Assembly (NCBI GenBank): GCA_902729315.2
Contig: LR746272.1
Coordinates: forward strand, 5,586,772-5,650,771
Source: Spirodela intermedia
Taxonomy: Eukaryota > Streptophyta > Magnoliopsida > Alismatales > Araceae
Direction of reading: 5' to 3'
Length of the DNA stretch: 64,000 nucleotides
Position 1 is the first letter of the stretch. Each line of letters opens with the position of its first letter. Of this stretch, positions 1 through 10,620 are shown one piece after another. The notes under the pieces are model-generated. The model ran no database searches, was not told where the DNA came from, and saw nothing but the letters and a program-made list of their open reading frames with translations. A program made the position numbers and the translations under genes.

Positions 1-51
1 CCGGCCGAATGTTCAGAATTTCACCTGCACAATTATGAGCGGTATCCATCA

Positions 52-1314
52 TCAATCACAGACCAATTCAACGAAAGTTTGGAATCGATTGACCAAGTCT
101 GGAGACGCACTCGCTCCTCGGGTCCTCTCGTAGTTGACTCGATCGAACCACTTCATCCTCTTCTCATATTCCTCGTGGTCGGCGTCCTTCTCTCTGGATG
201 TTGCCGCCGGTAAGTTTTCGCCTAGCGGCGGATCCTCTTGGGCGGATTCTTCTTCGGACGCCTCGAGCTCTTCGCTGTCCCCATCTTCTTCCGGATCGAA
301 TCGCCTCTCGTCTTCTAATCGCCTGACGGGCACCGGAGGACACCACAGGACGTGATCTTCATGTCCCTTCTCGTCTTCTAGCCGCCTGACGTGCACCGGA
401 GAAGCCCACGGGTGGTGATCCTCATCTCTCTTCTCGCCCTCTAGTCGCCTGACGGTCACCGGAAAATCCCTCGGGAAGTGATCCTCATCTCTTTCTCTCT
501 CAAGAACTCCTTCGAGCCCTTTGGGATAGCTTCTGCTCCCCCTGCTTCGGATGTGGGGGAAGGTGAAGTCGCGGCCTGATTCTTCTACAGCGAGCCATTC
601 CCTCCTCGACGACAGTTGGTAGGCGGCGAGGGAAGCAGCATCCTCTATGTCTTCTCCATCATCGCTTTCTCTCTCAAAAAAACCGCTAGGCTCAGCATTA
701 TACACCTCCTCTGCGTCCATTTCTGTCTCCGGCTCCAGCAAGAACGGCCCGCTTTCACTCGCAGCGGACGACGAGTCTCTCCTCTTCCTCTTACCCTTCT
801 GAGGCCGTTCCTCGTATACCTCATCCGCGACACGATGATCAGAATACCTATTTTTATCGGGGACATCGATACTTACTCCCGGGAAGAACCTCTCATAGTA
901 ATCGAGCACGCTCCTCGGAGACGAGCCCACCCCCGCAGGGGCTCCGCCCCACCGTTCATGCACCACAGCGCTTCGCGTAGGATCTTCTGCTCCGGGCGCT
1001 TCGAAATACTGCTCCGCTTCGGCGGATTCGTCGGCTTCGTCGGAGACTTCGACGACATCGACGACCAACGAGACCAACCCGGTCGTCCTACTCCTCAACA
1101 GTCTGAAGACGAACAAGATCGCCCGGAAGACGACTCTGAACGGATAAACCAGTACGAAGATTACCTGTCCCACCAGGTACTTGCTGATCAGGAACAGCTC
1201 GCAGAACACGAGAAGGACGGGATGGACGAAGAAGCTCAGCTGATTCCATCTGGCGAACCCGTTGGGGATGAGGATGGTCCCGACGATGAACCAGCAGGAC
1301 AGGAGCAGCCCCAT
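52..1314 (-). CDS. plant membrane protein of unknown function, acidic C-terminal tail with 21-residue repeats
   Basis: I do not recognise the family. From the first in-frame ATG (1314) the frame encodes 420 residues. It starts straight into a hydrophobic segment, followed by two more (DNA about 1314-1260, 1240-1180 and 1170-1100), so about three membrane helices near the N-terminus. The rest is a long charged cytosolic-type tail with acidic clusters, a KGKRKRRD basic patch near 790-775, and a tandem repeat of period 21 residues at 489-303 sharing EDH and VRRLE. The open frame continues upstream of the ATG to about 1538 without an ATG or a good splice acceptor, with a serine-rich stretch that looks coding. 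The true N-terminus may therefore lie in an upstream exon or be annotated differently. Stop is the TAA/TGA-type codon at 52-54. Single exon as far as visible. Coding status is supported by length, high GC and clear hydrophobic segments. Confidence 0.6.
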   Translation of the reverse strand: MGLLLSCWFIVGTILIPNGFARWNQLSFFVHPVLLVFCELFLISKYLVGQVIFVLVYPFRVVFRAILFVFRLLRSRTTGLVSLVVDVVEVSDEADESAEAEQYFEAPGAEDPTRSAVVHERWGGAPAGVGSSPRSVLDYYERFFPGVSIDVPDKNRYSDHRVADEVYEERPQKGKRKRRDSSSAASESGPFLLEPETEMDAEEVYNAEPSGFFERESDDGEDIEDAASLAAYQLSSRREWLAVEESGRDFTFPHIRSRGSRSYPKGLEGVLERERDEDHFPRDFPVTVRRLEGEKRDEDHHPWASPVHVRRLEDEKGHEDHVLWCPPVPVRRLEDERRFDPEEDGDSEELEASEEESAQEDPPLGENLPAATSREKDADHEEYEKRMKWFDRVNYERTRGASASPDLVNRFQTFVELVCD

Positions 1315-1464
1315 CAGGCGGCCATGGGAGTGCCTTTCGCTGAGGTGAACGCATGGGAGACGGCGAAAGAGGGCCTTCAACCGTCTACATATAGAAAAGG
1401 GCTCCCTTATCGCCAATTCTCCGGGCGAAGAAGCATCGAGGAAGGACGAAGAGGAGGACTTCAA

Positions 1465-1684
1465 GACCCGGTCTCCGGTGAGTGATATCCGGGGTTTCGT
1501 TGAAGAACCGTCATCAATGAAGTCAGCAGTAGGTGAAAGTCATACTTCTATCCGTGCCGCTTAAGGGATTGAGTATCTAGTATTTCTTTTCTTGAATTGG
1601 AACAAGTCAAATTCTTGCTCACTAAGATTTCGTGTAATCATGCTCAACCTGTGGGCTTCCCCCCCCCTCTGTCTCTCTGCCCTG

Positions 1685-1716
<32 letters not shown>

Positions 1717-2116
1717 GTTCGCTCTATCTCTGACTCCCCCTCTTCGCAGCTCGCATTTAGCCGGAACTTTCGGGGGATGACTTTGATGAATGGGGTGGGC
1801 TCCCACGGCCCGGACAATCTCGCCCTCTAGTGGATGATGCCACTTCAGTACGCTTGCCTTTGTCAACCCAATATTTGCTTTGACTTTCGGGGCCAAATAG
1901 GATTACATGCAAAATTCCATGCATTAAACAGAGGTGATTGTGCTCGCGTACTTCCGCACTCCCGGTCCTTCCAAATTCTTGCACTGGTCTCATCTACGCC
2001 CCCGCTCGGTTGACTTCTCTCCGTCTCGATGCCTGTATAAAATTCGAGAGGAGATAGAGATGAAGACAGACAGAGATAGACAGAGATAGAGAGATATTTA
2101 GAGAGAGAGAGGTAGT

Positions 2117-2153
<37 letters not shown>

Positions 2154-2480
2154 CTAGTAAATAACACAAATGGGTGTCAGGTCATTATCTTGGTAGGGTT
2201 AGATCCCGAATAAAGAAAGAAAGATGACGAGCGGCGGTCGTCGAGTTCGAAGGCGAGGGAGTTTATCGCGCTGACAGTTCCGTAATCCTCAAGGAACCTC
2301 GCATCTGCTCGCCATCCCCTGTACCATCAGAGGAAGAGGAGGAAGAAAGCTTGGTCGTCTTTCACGCAAAACCCTCAGGAGAGCCCTTTCTCTGTCCCTA
2401 CGGAACACTGTGGGTGCGCTGATGGGTTCGATCCCTGGCCACGACCGTCAGAAACATGCATATAAATAGTGCTCTGGATT
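1465..2480. other. gene-free stretch with CT, GA and TA microsatellites
   Basis: Upstream side of the membrane-protein gene. It contains a CT-rich run at about 1660-1720, imperfect GATA/GAGA repeats at 2045-2110, a short TA run at 2117-2134 directly followed by a GA run to about 2152, and no convincing ORF. The small frames here are made of the repeats or are antisense to each other. Confidence 0.6.
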
Positions 2481-2708
2481 TGGAGAGCTCCTCCCTCTCT
2501 CTCTCTCTCTCGCTCCCCCCCTCTCTCTACACCATTTACAGAGGGAGAGAGAGAGAGAGAGAGGGAGGGAGGGAGGGGATAGAGAGAGAGAGAGGGAGGG
2601 AGGGGAGAGAGAGAGAGAGGAGGGAGGGAGAGGAGGGAGGAGAGGGGAGAGAGAGAGAGAGAGGAGGAGGGGAGAGAGAGAGAGAGAGAGGAGGAGGGGA
2701 GAGAGAGG

Positions 2709-2744
<36 letters not shown>

Positions 2745-2769
2745 AGGAGGAGGGGGAGGAGAGGGAGAG

Positions 2770-2810
<41 letters not shown>

Positions 2811-2846
2811 AGGGAGGGAGGAGGGAGGGAGAGAAGAGAGGAGTGA

Positions 2847-2892
<46 letters not shown>

Positions 2893-3035
2893 AGGGGGGA
2901 GAGAGAGAGAGAGAGGGAGGAGGGAGGGAGGAGAGGGAGAGGAGAGGAGAGAGAGAGAGGGGGAGAGAGAGAGGAGGGAGGGAGGGGGAGAGAGAGAGAG
3001 AGAGAGAGGGGAGAGAGAGGAGGGAGGGAGGGAGG

Positions 3036-3076
<41 letters not shown>

Positions 3077-3160
3077 GGAGGGAGGGAGGGAGAGAGAGAG
3101 AGAGAGAGGGGGAGAGAGAGAGGAGAGGAGGAGAGAGAGGGAGAGAGAAAGGGAGGCAGG

Positions 3161-3218
<58 letters not shown>
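2480..3218. repeat. large imperfect (GA)n/(CT)n low-complexity tract
   Basis: About 740 bp of almost pure purine on the plus strand: alternating GA interrupted by GGA and GGGA variants. It opens with a short CT run at 2491-2527, so the left edge is a small CT/GA inverted junction that could fold back. The frames of more than 100 codons on both strands here encode only R/E/G or L/S/P and are not genes. Confidence 0.95.
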
Positions 3219-3219
<1 letters not shown>

Positions 3220-4000
3220 GACCCGGTCCGCCGGGCTGAGCCTCTCCGAGGCCTGAAGGGCTGCTGAGGGCCGACGACCGCACTTTTCTATTCCGTGTTG
3301 ACTTTGCGGATGGCAGTAACCAGATGCGATGACTTCCAGACTTACCGGGAATAATTTACAGGCGTGACATCGCCGCAGGTCCCTTCATCTACAGTCTGAG
3401 TAAGATGAAGAAATCCGAGTCCAGGTGATGACTTCACCTCACGCGTTGGATCGTGAGGAGGGCGGTGGAGGCCGCACTGTTCCTGACGTCTTTACCGTCC
3501 CCATCGCCACGGTGGGTAAGAGTCAACGGGGAAGGCGGACTTCATTAGAATGGGCGGTGGCGGGGAAGTTGGGCTTTTGGGCCGCCAGCCATTCATGGCT
3601 GATTTGGCCCGTTGGTTCGTGCCAGCCTAATAAGCCCATTAGGTCGGCGGGGATACATTGTATCGACTGGGGGCCAAGGGGAATCCACGTGTCGCGCTCT
3701 GCGCGGCCGCCGAAGCTCATCCACACGCGAGGCTGGGGGGGTGTCGTGTCCGAACAGCAGCCACCCGAAAAGAAAAAATAGGGAGCGAAATATCTTCCTT
3801 CTCCGGAAAATTTCTAAGAGATTCCGAGGGCAATCCCCCACTTTATCCTGAAGAGATCCTGTCCGTCGATGTTTGTAGATCCGACGGTCACGACGCCCGA
3901 AATCCGAAGTCCCCCCTATCCAGAGGGGCAGTATCTTAAAAACCCCGATCGATCGATATGAAGACTACTGAAGAAGCTCGAAGCTCAAGCTGAAGCAGCA
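3219..4000 (+). promoter_or_regulatory. upstream region of the geranylgeranyl reductase gene, with G-box/ABRE-like core
   Basis: 782 bp between the GA tract and the reductase ATG. A CACGTG core followed by TC lies at 3686-3691, about 310 bp upstream of the ATG. It is the type of light- or ABA-responsive element expected for a chlorophyll-pathway gene, though one hexamer proves little. No clear TATA box seen. Short ORFs here show no family resemblance. Confidence 0.4.
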
Positions 4001-5785
4001 ATGGCGGCCGCCGCCCTCTCCTCCGCCGCCACGGCCACCCCGGCCCGCCGCCATGCCGCGCTGCCGTCCTTCGCGGGGCTCCGCCGCGCACCGAACGCCG
4101 AGAGCCTGCAGCTGCCGTCCTCTACCGGGCGGCGGGGGCGAGGGCGGGCGGCGCTGACCGTGCGGGCCTCCAACAACCCGAAGCTGCCGGCGGGACGGCG
4201 CCTGCGGGTGGCGGTGATCGGCGGGGGGCCGGCGGGGGGCTGCGCGGCGGAGACGCTGGCGAAGGGCGGGGTGGAGACGGTGCTGATCGAGCGGAAGATG
4301 GACAACTGCAAGCCCTGCGGGGGGGCCATCCCGCTGTGCATGGTGGGGGAGTTCGATCTGCCGCAGGACATCATCGACCGGCGGGTGAGGAAGATGAAGA
4401 TGATCTCCCCCTCGAACGTCTCCGTGGACATCGGCCGGACCCTGAAGCCGGACGAGTACATCGGCATGCTCCGGCGGGAGGTTCTCGACAGCTACCTACG
4501 GGAGCGGGCGGAGAAGAGCGGCGCCACCCTCGTCAACGGCCTGTTCCTGCGCATGGACAAGCCCGCCGGCCCCGGCGAGCGCTACCGAGTCCACTACAAC
4601 AAGTACGACGGCCGCGCCGTCGGTGAGCCGGTGACGCTGGAGGTCGACGCCGTCATCGGCGCCGACGGGGCCAACTCCCGCGTGGCCAAGTCCATCGGCG
4701 CCGGCAACTACGAGTTCGCCATCGCCTTCCAGGTACCCGAATAAAAAAAATGGAACTTTTTCTCTTCTTCGCCGATTTGGGGGGCGGATTTTTTTCAGAT
4801 CTACAGGTGGGTGGGCACTGAGGTTTTGGCGCGTGGGGGCAGGAGAGGATGAGGATTCCGGCGGAGAAGATGGAGTACTATGAGGAGAGGGCGGAGATGT
4901 ACGTGGGGCTGGACGTGTCGCCGGACTTCTACGCGTGGGTGTTCCCCAAGTCGGACCACGTCGCCGTCGGCACCGGCACTGTCACCCACAAGGGCGACAT
5001 CAAGCTCCTCCAGGAGGCCACCCGCAACCGCGCCGGCGACAAGATCGACGGCGCCGTCACCTTCCGCGTCGAGGCCCACCCCATCCCCGAGCACCCCCGC
5101 CCCCGCCGGTAAGCACCCACCCACCACCCCTCTCAACCCTCTGAACCCTGAACTGACTGGGTTCAGGTAGCTCTCCTGAGAATCGGGAATCTGAGAGAGA
5201 GGGGAGAGAGAGAGAAAGTGGGAGAGCTGCCTCCCTCCCCCACTTCTTCCAACCCCCTGAAACCTTAACTGACTGGTTCAGCTGGCTCGCCTGAGAATCG
5301 GGGATCTGAGCTGAGAGCTGTGTCGTTGTGTCTGACTGCGCAGGGCGGTGGACCAGGTGGCGCTGGTGGGGGACGCGGCCGGGTACGTGACCAAGTGCTC
5401 CGGCGAGGGGATCTACTTCGCGGCGAAGAGCGGGCGGATGTGCGCGGAGGAGATCGTCAGGGGGTCCGAGAATGGGACGAGGACGATCACAGAGGCCGAT
5501 CTCCGCCGGTACCTGGCCAAGTTCGACAAGCTCTACTGGCCCACCTACAAGGTGCTCGACGTGTTGCAGAAGGTCTTCTACCGCTCCAACCCAGCCAAGG
5601 AGGCCTTCGTGGAGATGTGCGCCGACGAGTACGTGCAGAAGATGACCTTCGACAGCTACCTCTACAAGCGGGTCGTCCCCGGGACCCCCCTGGAGGACCT
5701 CAAGCTCGCCGTAAAGACCATCGGCTGCCTCGTCCGCGCCAACGCCCTCCGCAACGAGATGAACAAGATCGGCATCTACTCGTGA
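4001..5785 (+). CDS. CHLP: geranylgeranyl diphosphate reductase, chloroplastic
   Basis: FAD/NADPH-dependent reductase that saturates geranylgeranyl groups to phytyl for chlorophyll, tocopherol and phylloquinone in the chloroplast. Exons 4001-4732, 4843-5108 and 5344-5785 splice in phase (CAG|GTACCC, CGCCG|GTAAGC, GCGCAG|GG) to 479 residues, close to the usual plant length of about 465. Residues 1 to about 50 are an Ala/Arg/Ser-rich, acid-poor transit peptide. The dinucleotide-binding motif VIGGGPAGG is at 72-80, then the family signature DNCKPCGGAIPLCM. VIGADGANSRVAK (end of exon 1) and ALVGDAAGYVTKCSGEGIYF (exon 3) are the second FAD-contact blocks. Exon 1 is extremely GC-rich, as in many monocot genes. 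The C-terminus ends KIGIYS, slightly unlike the dicot ending. Intron 2 carries a duplicated 55-bp segment. Converges on the galactosyltransferase gene. Confidence 0.95.
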
Positions 5786-6571
5786 GTTGAGTCCCCCGTC
5801 TCTCCCCGCCCCCCTCAGCCATCCAGTGCAAGAAAGGTAACCCCCCCCCTCCCCCCGCGCCCTTCTCGTCATTTGCCTGTCACTCCAGCGGCCGCCATGA
5901 AAATCCATCCTCTACCTTTGAGGTGAAGGACGATTGTGGGGAGGAGGGAGGGGGCTCGGCCTGAGGGGCCAGCACGGACTTGCCCACCGACTATCCTTTT
6001 GGCTAGTAGCTGGAAAGAAAAAGGCCTTGTTTCTCTCTCTACTGTGTCGCCGTCGTCGTCTTGCAATCGACGCAGACCATCCGACGAGGGACGAAAACTA
6101 TGTATTTAATGCTCGCTCAGTCTGTCACCTTCGTCCGTCCGTCGTCTCTCTCCATATCAAGTTGACTTCCGGTGCCGGAAGCCGAGGCATCGCCGCCGCC
6201 GCCCAACCGGGTACTCAGTGAAGAATCCGGTGCTCGGTGGATTAAGCATGGGTAAGAAAGAAATAAAAGGACGAATCTTCCTCCCGCCATTGCGTCCGAA
6301 CCCATCGTCATATCTACAAAGATCGTCTCCCTCAGTAAGATACAGGGCCTCCATGGGCCCCCTCTCCTTTACACAGGATTTCCCGTCTCCACCACCATGA
6401 TCGCCATTAATACATCCTTCAAGGTTAGCGACGGCACGGGTAACGGTGGAAATGAATCACCGGCGGTCCCGCCCGACTGCGCCACACCAAAATTGCTCAA
6501 GAGGGGAACAAGGGGGCCATCAAGTGACCCCCCCCCGCCTCCTCTCCTCCTCTCTGCCGGCGGCGGCACCG
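5786..6571. other. intergenic space between two convergent genes
   Basis: 786 bp shared by the 3' ends of the reductase (+) and the galactosyltransferase (-). An AATAAA-like signal on the plus strand is at about 6258-6264. The small ORFs have no recognisable content. Overlapping 3' UTRs are possible but not shown. Confidence 0.5.
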
Positions 6572-9294
6572 TCACCGCTCGCCACAGCACGTTGGGAGGC
6601 GAGTCTCTTGCAGCCTCTGCCACAGGCACAGCATGTCTCTCGGCCCCTGGTAGTGTGCCACAATGTAGTCGGGCTCGCACCCCCCGCTGTAGATCCTATC
6701 ATCATTCACGTACCGGATGGCGGCACCTTCCTTCTGCATCTCAGAGACCCATATCCCCATCGCGACGTCCTCCAGCTTGAACATCTGGCGAAATCGGCAG
6801 GCAAAAAACCAGGGAGTTAGTTGGGTGGAACGAAATAGGCAGATAAAAACCAGGCGGCCAATTCGGTGGAGCGATCGTCCATATTTGTCCGCCACCGTGG
6901 TTAACCGGGTGAGGGGGGGGGGAGGGGTCTTCATCTTTACCTTGAGTTGACCGCTCCGGTGGCCGCGGTGGACGTACTCCGCGACGTCCTTGGAGACCAC
7001 GTAGCCAGGGCCGTGCGCCCATGGAGGGTATTTTTCTTCCGGCCATTCCTTCATTCATTTCAAAGAGCGACGGCGGCGTGAAGATTATACAAGAGCAGAA
7101 TGAAAAAAAAAAAAAACGAGAAAAAAGTCAACTTTATCAGGCATGTTGGAGCTCTACCTCGTGGGTTATGTACCATTTGCTATCGGCGCTCCTTTGCGGC
7201 CGAGAATCCGAGTCGACACTGCCGAACAGAAGCCCACGGGTCACATTCCCCTGGTGCAACGAGCTCAGGATCTCATCCACGCGCACAAAGGAATCGTCAT
7301 CTGCTTTCATGACGAACTTGGCGGCCACAACTTCGGTCTGTCGAAGCAAAGCAGGCCAGGAGTGAGTTACTCGGGCTTCCACCCAAGTCAACGGAGGACG
7401 GCGGGGGGGTGGATGGGAAGAAACACGGGCAGCCTCAAGAAATGTGCAGACCCCGAAGATGCAGATGGCTATGGACTTCCAGGTGATGAGTGAATAATAA
7501 TCCACAAACGGCATGAGCTGGACGTCCCCATACGCACGGGCTTCGCTCCAGAGCTCCTCATTCACCATCTGGTTCTTGTGCTGCCCAGGGGACCCAAATT
7601 GTTTTGCCAGAGCAGTCAGAAACACCCGGAGAAGAAACAGTTTCTTGCAGAGCGCAGGAGAAAAGAAGAGCGAGAAAGGGCCAGAGGAGGCTCACCAGGC
7701 CAACAAAGAACCGGACTGCAACTCTTCCAGATTTCACCGCATCAAACTGCATCCACGATCTCCTGACGGCCATCCTGCGTTTGAAGTTGTTCGCTGTGGA
7801 AACCACGCCGATGAACAGGCTCAGTGGCTTACGAAGGGGCAGAGGGGGGGATCTGAGAATCTTAAAGTCCGCGACATGCTCCAGATCCTCCGACGTCGGA
7901 AGACCAACGGACAGAACAGATATTGCCTTGAAATCTCCCGAGATCCGCACCTCGCTCACAAGCCAGGGCTCCAAGCTCTGTCACCACAAAGAGCGTCAGC
8001 CGCCAATCCAGCAGTCATGCCAAGCCAACCTCTCCCACGGGTCGAACCAGAAGATGTGTGAACCAGTGAAGAATATGGTCTGGGTGGTTGAGATGCAGAT
8101 ACCTCGCGGTAAGCAAATGAAGTTATGTGCTTCCCATCAACAGTCATCTGGATTCCCTCCGCCCCGACTCGCAGAGTGGTGATTGCCAGATGTCCCTGTC
8201 TGAACGGAAAGAAAGGTCCGCGCTTGGGCAGTTCGCTGGAAGCAGAGAACGCCCTCGAAGCTTCAGAAGCTTTCCTCGGCGTGGGCACCGGCATCTCATC
8301 TTTGCCCACCACTTGACTGCACTTGTCTAGATTATCCACTGGAAAGGGTGCAGAAGAGACCGACAGATAGAGCCCGAAAGCCAGAAGAGACTCAAATGTC
8401 AGTGGGCTATAATTCATGGGGATATACATATTCGGATGGAAAGAAGCGCCATCAAGAACTGGTTTTTCTTGGAAGACGGACAAAACGGGGAAGCGGGGAT
8501 GGACCGGTACCTTTCTTGTCATCAGGAGTGGGAGAAGGGCAGCGTTCCTCGGGGCCCCAGTCGTTGGCTGGAGTCCATGAGTTCTGAACGATTACAGGAT
8601 CATCGGTGGCCTTGTCGCCCATGAGACGGACGTTGCAATGCAGGACAATCGGGGGCTCCGGGTCGCCTGGAAGTGTGGCGCCCATCAAGTCGATCCTAAA
8701 ATCACCTAGAAGGCCAGTAGGTGTGCCGATAACAGTAATAGAAGAGCCCTGAACCAGGCCGCAGGGGATCTTCAGCTTGAACGAACTGCCATTGACTGCC
8801 CAGACATCCATTCTTCTGATGGAATATGGGCACTGCTTCTCCCTCGACTTCTGGGTTCCATTGGCGGCTTCCAGTCGCTTTTTCTTGAGGACCTCATGCA
8901 CCAGGTTTCCCCATGTAGAAGTAGCTTCCTTGATGGCCTCCATGGCATTGGGCAGGCCTCCAGGATGGTCAACGAAGTGTCTGAAGCGGCTCCATGTCTG
9001 CAACGACCGCTGCTCCTCCTCCGAAAAATTCTGCTTCCTGAACAAAGAGAAGACTATTTTCTGGGTTGAAATCAGTTGAGAGCCTGTTTCCGGATTTTGC
9101 ACAGCCGGCAGTCCAGTCTCACTCCTCCAGTGTAGATAATCCGACGCATTGCGGAAGAGAGGGTTTGATATCAGCACCTCTGCGAGGGGATTATCCACAG
9201 CAGCATACCTCAGAACAAGGAAAACGAAGAGGCACGCTATCACCCCAATTCCGGACCATCTCCTTATCTTCAAGCATCTAAGGCCCATGATCAT
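6572..9294 (-). CDS. hydroxyproline O-galactosyltransferase (GT31, galectin domain; GALT2-6-like)
   Basis: Golgi type II membrane enzyme that adds the first galactose to hydroxyproline of arabinogalactan proteins. Seven exons read in phase: 9294-8511, 8338-8103, 7977-7696, 7580-7452, 7337-7158, 7048-6941 and 6784-6572, giving 643 residues, the usual size. A signal anchor is at about residues 14-30 after RRW, then a stem. The galectin-type lectin domain covers about 170-345, with VLHCNVRL and NSWTPANDWGPEERCP. After LEPWLVSEVRISGD comes the GT31 catalytic domain. It has FIGVVSTANNFKRRMAVRRSW, the metal-binding triplet DDD at about 490-492 in VMKADDDSFVRVDE, WAHGPGYVVS and the late acidic motif LEDVAMGIWV at about 577-586. 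The ATG was chosen as the first in the open frame just before the anchor. A second ATG lies two codons later. The exact GALT paralogue cannot be assigned by eye. Confidence 0.93.
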
Positions 9295-10323
9295 GGCCGT
9301 GGGGAGGTCACAGATGATAGGGATGGGCGAGATTCCGGCCCGCCGAGCTTCAGAGGTTCATAAACATGGCGCCGTATTCGTTGCATTTGAGGGGATAAAG
9401 GCGAATACGTCGTCAATGTTGGGCCAGACCAAGGAATCTTTCCTATTAATCACCTAGTCAGCTGCTGTCGCCGCCGCAATCTCCACAGCAGGTAGGAAGA
9501 AGTGGAGTTCCTCATCAAATATCTGGAGGCGACAGCGCAGCGTATGAGGGTTCCCATTCCTACGAAAGAGCATCGAATAGAAACTAGCTTAGAGAGCATC
9601 AATTCGAGCCCTTGACAGATAAAATCACGCCCGCGGGCGAGCAGGACAACCAGGGAAGCGATGGCGGATCGAAGAGGGGAAACGGAGAATCGAAGAGGAT
9701 GAGCGATTGAGAATCGAAGAGGGTGCCGTTTGTGGATAGATTATCGAGCGGCCATGAAATTGTGCCTTTGAGCGGCCGTGATCCCGCGGGCATTTTCAAG
9801 GGGAGTTACATTTCTCCGAGGATGAAGTGGAGATGGCCGTGCTCCTCGCGAACCCCACTTTCGGCATGACCCAGAACGGCATATTCCCGTTCATTCAAAT
9901 TAATCCGGTGGCGCCACTCGGGTCGAACTGAAATTCCCCCACTCCTGATGCGTCTAGCACCCGATGAACAGCCATGTCTCCGATGGAGCCGCCGATAGCG
10001 ACGGGAACGACCGAGCCCAGAAACTCAAGGCATCAGCAGCAGGCTCCAGATGCAGATCTAACTGAAGGAGCCCTCTGGGAGAGGAAAAGCAGCGGCAGCG
10101 CCAGCCGCCGCGAAAGAAGATCCAGAGGGACGGCGAGGACCATAGTTGACGCTCGGAAACAGAAATCCCGGAGCCCAGATGAACGAAATCCGAAACGCAG
10201 GAGCCTCCTCAAGGACAAGGAACGAGAAAAAAAAGCAAAAACAAAAAAAAACAAAAACCTTGGACTGCACACAAAGATAAAGAGAGATGGAGCACCTTTG
10301 GTTTCGCCAGCAGAAACAGAGAG

Positions 10324-10368
<45 letters not shown>

Positions 10369-10620
10369 AGGGAGGGCTGGGGGAGGAATAGAACGAGTTC
10401 CTAGCCTGGCGTCTCCCGCCTCTTCTTTGTCTCTCCGAAGAAGAGACTTCGTTGGACTGCACGAACGGAAGAGAGAAATAATATAAAGAGGGAGTCACCG
10501 CACGGCTCCACAGGTCAGCAAACAACATCCCCCCCCCCCCCCAACCCCCCCAACCCACACGGCGGCTGTAACCTTCGACCCATCAAGGGGAGAGGGATAG
10601 AGAGGGACCCACAAACGCGC
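9295..10620 (-). promoter_or_regulatory. probable 5' leader and promoter of the galactosyltransferase gene
   Basis: No independent gene is convincing here. On the minus strand it has a CT microsatellite (10320-10362 as GA on plus), poly-T/poly-C runs (10240-10200, 10545-10530) and a CT-rich character typical of plant leaders. Frames on both strands (for example 9974-10486 plus) are driven by the GA repeat and overlap each other. Confidence 0.35.

Noticed and set aside
2375-3283. Long open frames (up to 302 codons) on both strands
   Set aside because: They are produced by the GA/CT tract; composition is only S/L/P or R/E/G.
9974-10486. 170-codon plus-strand frame rich in Arg/Lys
   Set aside because: Driven by a GA run, overlapped by a minus-strand frame of similar length, and lies in the probable galactosyltransferase leader.
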